Source of the DNA: Christensenella sp964438705
GTDB taxonomy: Bacteria > Bacillota > Clostridia > Christensenellales > Christensenellaceae
NCBI GenBank assembly: GCA_964438705.1
Contig: CAYTKQ010000001.1
Span: 62,001 to 126,000, forward strand
Direction: 5' to 3'
DNA length: 64,000 bases
Below, one piece after another: positions 58,904 through 64,000 of this stretch. The first letter of the stretch is position 1. Each line of letters opens with the position of its first letter. Position numbers and translations under genes: made by a program. The notes below the pieces were generated by a model. The model ran no database searches and was not told where the DNA came from. It saw nothing but the letters and a program-made list of their open reading frames with translations.

Positions 58904-60877
58904 ATGTCAAAGACATATACAGCAAGCGATATACAGGTGCTTGAGGGGCTGGACGCGGTGCGCCGGCGGCCGGGCATGTACATCGGAACGACGAGCACCA
59001 AGGGGTTGCATCACCTGCTGTGGGAGATCGTTGACAATGGGATCGACGAAGCGGCAAACGGCTACGCAAATAAGCTGACAATTACGATACATCCGGATAA
59101 TTCCTTATCTGTGGAGGACAACGGACGCGGGATACCGACGGGTTTGCATCCGGAATTGAAGATTTCAGGTGTGGAGGTCGTGTTTACGCAGCTTCATGCC
59201 GGAGGCAAGTTTAACAATGAAAATTATGCCTATTCGGGCGGATTGCACGGGGTGGGCGCTTCCGTTGTGAATGCGCTTTCCAAATGGCTTGAGGTGGAGG
59301 TCTATCAAAACGGAAAGATCTATTATCAGAAATATGTGACAGAGACGGACACAAAGGGAAAAATGCAGGTGGGCAAACCTGTCGCGCCGCTCAAGGAAAT
59401 CGGAGAAACGAAAAAGAAGGGTTCCAAGATCACCTTTTTAGCAGATGATACGGTGTTCGACAACACCGATTTTCAGTTTGACGTGATCAGAAGACGCGTG
59501 AGGGAACTTGCGTTCCTCACAAAGGGGCTCAACATCGTGCTGATCGATGAACGTCAGATGACGGGCGGCAGACCGCGCAAGGAAACCTTTGAATATACGG
59601 GCGGCATCGTGGATTTTGTGTTGTATCTCAACAAGGACAAGACGCCTTTGCACGCTGCGCCTATTCTTCTCGAGGGGCAAAAGAACGATATTCTCGTAAG
59701 CATTGCCATGCAGTATAACGCAAGCTACACGGAGAGTATTTTTTCCTATGTGAACAACATTCCGACCACAGAGGGCGGGATGCATGAAACGGGCTTCAAA
59801 ACGGCGATCACAAAGGTGATGAACGATTATGCGCGCACCAACAACCTTCTAAAGGAAAAAGAAGCAAACCTGACGGGGGACGACTTCCGCGAGGGATTGT
59901 GCGCCGTTGTGAACATCAAAATGAAAAATGTGCAGTTTGAAGGGCAGACGAAGACGAAGCTCGGGAATGCGGAAGCCCGCGTGGCCGTGGAGGCCATTGT
60001 AACGGAGCGTCTGGCTGCATTTATGGCGGATCTCAACAACACGCAGATATGTACGAAGATATTGGAAAAGGCCATCGGCGCTGCACGTGTGCGCGAAGCG
60101 GCGCGCAAGGCAAAGAAGATGGAGCGCGCGAAGAGCAAACTCGAAAATTCGCCGCTTGTAGGAAAGCTTTCCGCATGCACAGGCAGGAAACCGGAACAAA
60201 ACGAGCTGTTTATCGTAGAAGGCGACAGCGCCGGCGGAAGTGCGAAGCAAGGCCGCGACAGACGCTTTCAGGCGATTTTACCACTGCGCGGCAAGCCGCT
60301 CAACGTGGAAAAAAAGCGCATCGATCAGGTATTGGCGAACGAGGAGTTCCGTTCCATCATCACAGCGCTCGGCGCGGGCTTTGACGACAGCTTTAACATT
60401 GAGAACATCAAATACAATAAGATCATCATTCTGGCAGATGCGGATCAGGACGGCGGACACATCCGCGCGATTTTGATTACGTTTTTCTACCGTTATTTTA
60501 AGGACCTGATCACGGACGGACATTTATACATCGGCCGCCCGCCGCTTTTTAAGGTGGCAAAGGGAAACAAGGTGCTTTACGCATACAACGACGAGCAGCT
60601 TGAAAAGGCAAAGCAGCAGATCGGCAGAGGATACGCGGTGCAGCGCTACAAAGGGCTGGGAGAGATGAATCCTGAGCAGTTGTGGGATACGACGATGGAC
60701 CCGGAGAAGCGTTCGCTGATCCGTGTGACGATCGACGATCTTGCCGACGTGGAGCAGATCGTCACCACGCTGATGGGCGATAATGTGGAGCCGCGTAAAC
60801 AGTATATTGCGGAGCACGCAAATTTCAACAAACAGGATAATTTTGAGGTGACGTTGCATGAAGTCGAAGCAAATTGA
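58904..60877 (+). CDS. Type IIA topoisomerase ATPase subunit (ParE/GyrB-like)
   Basis: A 657-residue subunit. GHKL ATPase motifs: EIVDNGIDEAANG, EDNGRGIPTGLHP, YSGGLHGVGASVVNALS; transducer Lys near YKGLGEM; TOPRIM motifs EGDSAGGSAKQGRDR and LADADQDGGHI; C-terminal KGLGEMNPEQLWDTTMDPE. It overlaps the following subunit A gene by 20 bases. The pair lies away from dnaA/recF, next to yerC and a pcrA-like helicase gene, so it may be topoisomerase IV or a second gyrase; sequence motifs do not separate these clearly. Confidence 0.88.
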   Translation: MSKTYTASDIQVLEGLDAVRRRPGMYIGTTSTKGLHHLLWEIVDNGIDEAANGYANKLTITIHPDNSLSVEDNGRGIPTGLHPELKISGVEVVFTQLHAGGKFNNENYAYSGGLHGVGASVVNALSKWLEVEVYQNGKIYYQKYVTETDTKGKMQVGKPVAPLKEIGETKKKGSKITFLADDTVFDNTDFQFDVIRRRVRELAFLTKGLNIVLIDERQMTGGRPRKETFEYTGGIVDFVLYLNKDKTPLHAAPILLEGQKNDILVSIAMQYNASYTESIFSYVNNIPTTEGGMHETGFKTAITKVMNDYARTNNLLKEKEANLTGDDFREGLCAVVNIKMKNVQFEGQTKTKLGNAEARVAVEAIVTERLAAFMADLNNTQICTKILEKAIGAARVREAARKAKKMERAKSKLENSPLVGKLSACTGRKPEQNELFIVEGDSAGGSAKQGRDRRFQAILPLRGKPLNVEKKRIDQVLANEEFRSIITALGAGFDDSFNIENIKYNKIIILADADQDGGHIRAILITFFYRYFKDLITDGHLYIGRPPLFKVAKGNKVLYAYNDEQLEKAKQQIGRGYAVQRYKGLGEMNPEQLWDTTMDPEKRSLIRVTIDDLADVEQIVTTLMGDNVEPRKQYIAEHANFNKQDNFEVTLHEVEAN

Positions 60878-63299
60878 TTTTAAGGAAAACATCATAGACG
60901 CGGCACTCAATGAGGTCATGCACAATTCCTATATGACGTATGCGGAATATGTCACCATGGAGCGCGCCCTTCCGCGCGTAGAGGACGGCCTTAAGCCTGT
61001 GCAGCGCAGAATTTTGTATACGATGTATGATCTTGGCATTTTGCCGGATAAACCGTTCAAAAAATCTGCGAGAATCGTGGGTGAGGCGCTGGGTAAATAT
61101 CATCCGCATGGCGACACGAGCGTTTACGACGCCATGGTACGTTTGGCGCAGCCTTATGCCATGCGTATGCCGCTTGTGGACGGGCATGGAAACTTTGGCT
61201 CTATGGACGGGGACAGTGCCGCCGCGATGCGTTATACGGAGGCGCGTTTATCGCCCCTTGCGCTAGAAATGCTGCGCGATCTCAATAAGGACACCGTACC
61301 GTTTCGTCCTAACTTTGATGATACGGAACGGGAGCCGGACATGCTGCCCGCGCGTTATCCAAATCTTTTGGTGAATGGATCGTCGGGCATTGCCGTGGGG
61401 CTTGCGACGAACATCCCGCCGCACAACTTGGGCGAGGTGATCGACGGGGTAGTGACGCGCATTGAAAATCCGGAATGCACGCTTCGGGATGTGATGAAAT
61501 TCATCAAGGCTCCTGATTTTCCCACCGGCGGATATTTGCTGGGCGGAGAGGGCCTAATGCAGGCCTATGAGACGGGCAAGGGCAAACTGCTGATGCGCGC
61601 AAAGACGCACATCGAAAAAACCAAGACGGGAAAAAACTTGATCGTCATCACGGAGATACCCTATGAGGTGAAAAAATCCGCGATGCTCGAGAAAATTCTT
61701 GCTGTGAGTGAAACAAAAAAAGAGCTTTTTTCTGGTATCGACGACATCCGCGATGAATCGGATCGAGAAGGCATTCGCGCGGTGGTGGAACTGAAAAAGG
61801 GCCACGATCCGGAAAAGATATTGAATCTGCTTTATAAGTATACGGATTTGCAGACCACCTTTGGCGTGAACATGATGGTGATCGCGGATGGATCTCCGCG
61901 CCAGCTTGGTCTTTTAAGTGTAATTGATTACTATATCAACCATCAGAAGAATGTTGTGACGCGCCGCACGCAGTTTGATCTGGAAAAGGCTGAGAAACGC
62001 GAGCATATTTTGCTGGGCCTGATCATTGCGGTGAAGAATATCGACCGCGTGATCAAGATCATTCGTTCCTCAAAAAATTCAGAGGAAGCGAAGCACAGCC
62101 TGATGAAGGAATTCAACCTGACGGGCGTGCAGGCGCAGGCGATCCTCGACATGCGGCTCGCACGGCTCACAAATCTTGAGGTGGAGCTGCTGGAAAACGA
62201 ATACAAAGAAGTTGTTGCGCTCATCAAATATTTACGGTCGATCCTTGGCTCGGAGAGCAAGCTGCTCGAGGTTATCAAGGAGGAGTTGTGCGCGGTGAAG
62301 GCTAAATATGCCGACAAGCGGCGTACGCAGCTCATGAAAGAGGAACACGCGAACATCGAAGTGGATGAGAGCGAATTTATGGTGGTGGAAGAGTGCACCG
62401 TCATGCTGACGCGCGGCGGAAACCTCAAGCGGATGTCTCAAAAAGCGCTGCAAAAGGGAATGGAAGCGGGAGATTTGGAGGAAAAGCTTCAGCCCGTGCT
62501 GCTCGTGCCCACCGATACGGGCGCTAAAATATACATTTTTACCAATAAAGGCGATATGATCATGATGCCGGTGACGGGCGTGCCCGAGGCGCGCATGAAG
62601 GAGGCGGGCAAATCGTTGAATGCCCTTGTGCCGGGAGTGGATGCGGATGAGGTGATTCTCAACATCCTCACAAAAAATGATTTTGAGAGTAAGCTGATGT
62701 ATTTTGCGACTCAGGGCGGCCTTGTGAAGGCTACGCAGATGGAGGAATTTGATGTCAAAAAGTCACGCATCATGGCGTGTGGGCTAAAGGACGGAGACGT
62801 GCTGGTGTATGCCGCGCCCAACAATCCGCAAAACGAAAACATGATTTTTATTACGTCGGACGGTATGTCTATCAACATCAAAAAGAGCGAAATTTCGGTG
62901 ATGGGGCGCAGCGGAAAGGGCGTTGGAGCGATCAAGCTTGGCCGTCACGCGGATATCGTGTTCGCGGAGCAGATCAAAAACGGACAGGATGGAGACGTGC
63001 TGCTTATGACGGAAAAGGGCTATGCCAAGCTGACTCCGGTTGCGGAGTTTGAGGAGCAGGGTAGGAACGGCAAGGGCCTGAAATCCTATCAGCTGACGGA
63101 CGCGACGGGGATGAAGGTCGTAGGCGCTTTGCTGATCGACAAAATCACGACGGTGACGGGCGTTCAGAAATCCGGTGAACTTCACAAGATCACCACGGAC
63201 AGCGTTCCAAACGCGCCGCGCAATACACGCGGAGAACAGGTGATCCTTGCGGTGATGGGCGACGATGTCGTTTTGCTCTATAAAAATATTTTCGACTGA
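60858..63299 (+). CDS. Type IIA topoisomerase subunit A (ParC/GyrA-like)
   Basis: An 813-residue DNA-cleavage subunit. Winged-helix region with GLKPVQRRILYTMYDLG, GKYHPHGDTSVYDAMVRLAQP (quinolone region: Thr87, Ser88, Asp91 for E. coli GyrA Ser83, Ala84, Asp87) and catalytic Tyr in AAAMRYTEARL. The C-terminal beta-pinwheel has blades such as FEEQGRNGKGLKSYQ; the GyrA box QRRGGKG is not intact, seen as GRSGKGV and GRNGKGL. This favours topoisomerase IV, or a divergent gyrase. It overlaps the B subunit gene by 20 bases and ends before a terminator. Confidence 0.88.
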   Translation: MKSKQIDFKENIIDAALNEVMHNSYMTYAEYVTMERALPRVEDGLKPVQRRILYTMYDLGILPDKPFKKSARIVGEALGKYHPHGDTSVYDAMVRLAQPYAMRMPLVDGHGNFGSMDGDSAAAMRYTEARLSPLALEMLRDLNKDTVPFRPNFDDTEREPDMLPARYPNLLVNGSSGIAVGLATNIPPHNLGEVIDGVVTRIENPECTLRDVMKFIKAPDFPTGGYLLGGEGLMQAYETGKGKLLMRAKTHIEKTKTGKNLIVITEIPYEVKKSAMLEKILAVSETKKELFSGIDDIRDESDREGIRAVVELKKGHDPEKILNLLYKYTDLQTTFGVNMMVIADGSPRQLGLLSVIDYYINHQKNVVTRRTQFDLEKAEKREHILLGLIIAVKNIDRVIKIIRSSKNSEEAKHSLMKEFNLTGVQAQAILDMRLARLTNLEVELLENEYKEVVALIKYLRSILGSESKLLEVIKEELCAVKAKYADKRRTQLMKEEHANIEVDESEFMVVEECTVMLTRGGNLKRMSQKALQKGMEAGDLEEKLQPVLLVPTDTGAKIYIFTNKGDMIMMPVTGVPEARMKEAGKSLNALVPGVDADEVILNILTKNDFESKLMYFATQGGLVKATQMEEFDVKKSRIMACGLKDGDVLVYAAPNNPQNENMIFITSDGMSINIKKSEISVMGRSGKGVGAIKLGRHADIVFAEQIKNGQDGDVLLMTEKGYAKLTPVAEFEEQGRNGKGLKSYQLTDATGMKVVGALLIDKITTVTGVQKSGELHKITTDSVPNAPRNTRGEQVILAVMGDDVVLLYKNIFD

Positions 63300-63314
63300 C
63301 GTGCGCTTTATTTT

Positions 63315-63335
63315 CACATAGTAATGTGCTAAAAT
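63315..63335 (+). promoter_or_regulatory. Possible yerC promoter with dyad
   Basis: TAAAAT at 63330-63335 is a possible -10, with weak TTTATT 17 bases upstream. An inverted repeat CACAT-N4-ATGTG (63315-63328) lies in the spacer and could be an operator. Confidence 0.35.
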
Positions 63336-63366
63336 GTAGGTATAGTGAATTTGTACCTGCATTTTT
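63331..63366 (+). terminator. Terminator of the topoisomerase operon
   Basis: Stem AAAATGTAGGTA / TACCTGCATTTT (one G-T pair), 11-base loop and a T-run. Its 5' arm starts at the edge of the possible yerC -10, so transcripts beginning near 63342 would lack that arm. Confidence 0.7.
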
Positions 63367-63385
63367 GTATTGTGAGGTGTTTGAC

Positions 63386-63685
63386 GTGTATCATTCGAAA
63401 CTGGAATCAAAGGAGCTTAGCACGCTTTTTGAAGCGATATTGTCGCTTGAAAATGAGGAAGAGTGCTATATGTTTTTTGAGGATCTGTGCACCGTTGCGG
63501 AGCTTTCAGCCATTTCGCAGCGCTATAAGGTCGCGCAGATGCTCAAGGACAAAACCACCTGCCACGCCATCGCGGAAAAAACGGGCGCTTCGACCGCCAC
63601 GATCTCCCGCGTGAACCGCTGCTTGAATTATGGCACGGGCGGCTATCAGATGGTGCTTGAAAGAAACGAAAAACAGGGAGAATAG
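63386..63685 (+). CDS. yerC: YerC/YecD family TrpR-like regulator
   Basis: A 99-residue protein of the TrpR superfamily YerC group: LFEAILSLENEEECYMFFEDLCTVAELSAISQRYKVAQML followed by the helix-turn-helix CHAIAEKTGASTATISRVNRCL and NYGTGGY. The GTG at 63386 has GAGGTG seven bases upstream; the longer frame from 63326 would lie in the terminator region. YerC lies beside pcrA in Bacillus too, and its target is not established. The next gene's TTG start follows after two bases with GGGAG overlapping the yerC end. Confidence 0.88.
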   Translation: MYHSKLESKELSTLFEAILSLENEEECYMFFEDLCTVAELSAISQRYKVAQMLKDKTTCHAIAEKTGASTATISRVNRCLNYGTGGYQMVLERNEKQGE

Positions 63686-63687
63686 TT

Positions 63688-64000
63688 TTGTATAAACTGA
63701 ATGAAAGACAGCAGCAGGCGGTAGAGGCGATTTCCGGGGCTGTGCTCGTTCTTGCGGGCGCGGGAAGCGGAAAGACACGCGTTCTGACAGAGCGCGTCGC
63801 ACATTTGATCAACGAAAAAAACGTGGCTCCGTGGCAGATACTCGCAATCACGTTCACGAACAAGGCGGCGCAGGAGATGCGTGAGCGGATATCCGGTGTA
63901 GTGGATGCGGATATGCGCGACATGTGGATCAGCACCTTTCACGCGATGTGCGTGCGCATGATGCGTCGTTATGCGGAAAAGGTCGGTTATACCAAAAACT
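63688..64000 (+). CDS. pcrA: UvrD/PcrA-family DNA helicase, 3' end outside the window
   Basis: The first 104 residues are visible. They start LYKLNERQQQAVEAISG, followed by the Walker A motif VLAGAGSGKTRVLTERV, motif Ia LAITFTNKAAQEMRERI and the conserved WISTFHAMCVRMMRRY. These are the N-terminal signatures of superfamily 1A helicases used in repair and in clearing replication blocks. The start is TTG at 63688 with GGGAG nine bases upstream. The gene runs off the window end and is probably co-transcribed with yerC. Confidence 0.92.
   Translation, partial: MYKLNERQQQAVEAISGAVLVLAGAGSGKTRVLTERVAHLINEKNVAPWQILAITFTNKAAQEMRERISGVVDADMRDMWISTFHAMCVRMMRRYAEKVGYTKN

Overview
The window looks like chromosomal DNA of an anaerobic, low-to-mid GC Gram-positive bacterium of the Clostridia. 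Seen directly: AGGAGG-type ribosome sites, many consensus sigma-A promoters with 17-base spacers, a perfect CIRCE operator, a trimeric [FeFe] hydrogenase operon, a corrinoid protein with a reductive activator, PadR, NlpC/P60 and SigA genes, and no outer-membrane genes. A family such as Christensenellaceae would fit, but the sequence alone does not prove it. I found no phage, insertion sequence, CRISPR array or integrase; the whole window reads as core chromosome.

Layout. 1-2.5 kb: end of a helical-repeat gene, an HD phosphohydrolase and a THUMP rRNA methyltransferase. 2.5-5.9 kb (minus): lipoprotein, then a PadR / HAAS-pentapeptide / ABC-2 exporter operon. 6-7 kb: a lone Rieske oxygenase. 7.2-7.4 kb: tRNA-Pro(CGG) and tRNA-Thr(CGT). 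7.5-11.6 kb: DUF1002 secreted protein, CDF transporter and CopA. 12-14.4 kb: corrinoid protein, RACo-like activator and ACT protein. 14.4-17.2 kb (minus): GT-C-like membrane protein, tRNA-Ala(CGC) and a peptidoglycan hydrolase with a WalR-like box. 17.4-27.1 kb: aromatic amino acid locus (two DAHP synthases, aroB, aroA, aroC, pheA, aroK, aroE, aroQ, aldo/keto reductase). 27.1-31.9 kb: a 1583-residue adhesin. 32-34.1 kb: groEL/groES. 34.3-43.4 kb: hydrogenase region. 43.5-52 kb: MFS carrier, dnaG-sigA, a membrane hydrolase with MarR, trmK and nif3. 52-63.7 kb: zinc-ribbon protein, RNase P RNA, YgiQ, tig-clpP-clpX, a type IIA topoisomerase pair, yerC and the start of a UvrD/PcrA helicase.

The most notable signal lies in the 560-base gap between the two divergent DAHP synthase genes. 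A strong plus-strand promoter is followed by a 25-codon reading frame with a well-spaced ribosome site; its peptide has six Phe, one Tyr and one Trp. Right after its stop codon comes a 7-base segment that can pair perfectly with the 5' arm of an intrinsic terminator just upstream of the aro operon. This is the geometry of classical ribosome-mediated attenuation, here in front of aroF-aroB-aroA-aroC-pheA-aroK, the complete route to phenylalanine. Low-GC Gram-positives are better known for T-box or TRAP control of such genes.

Other points of interest: intrinsic terminators written into the antisense strand of neighbouring convergent genes (aroE's inside aroK; the corrinoid operon's inside the membrane-protein gene), a sigma-54-like element before the corrinoid gene, three tRNAs that all read NCG codons, an adhesin with a three-helix membrane anchor instead of a sortase motif, and a trigger factor with a histone-H1-like tail.
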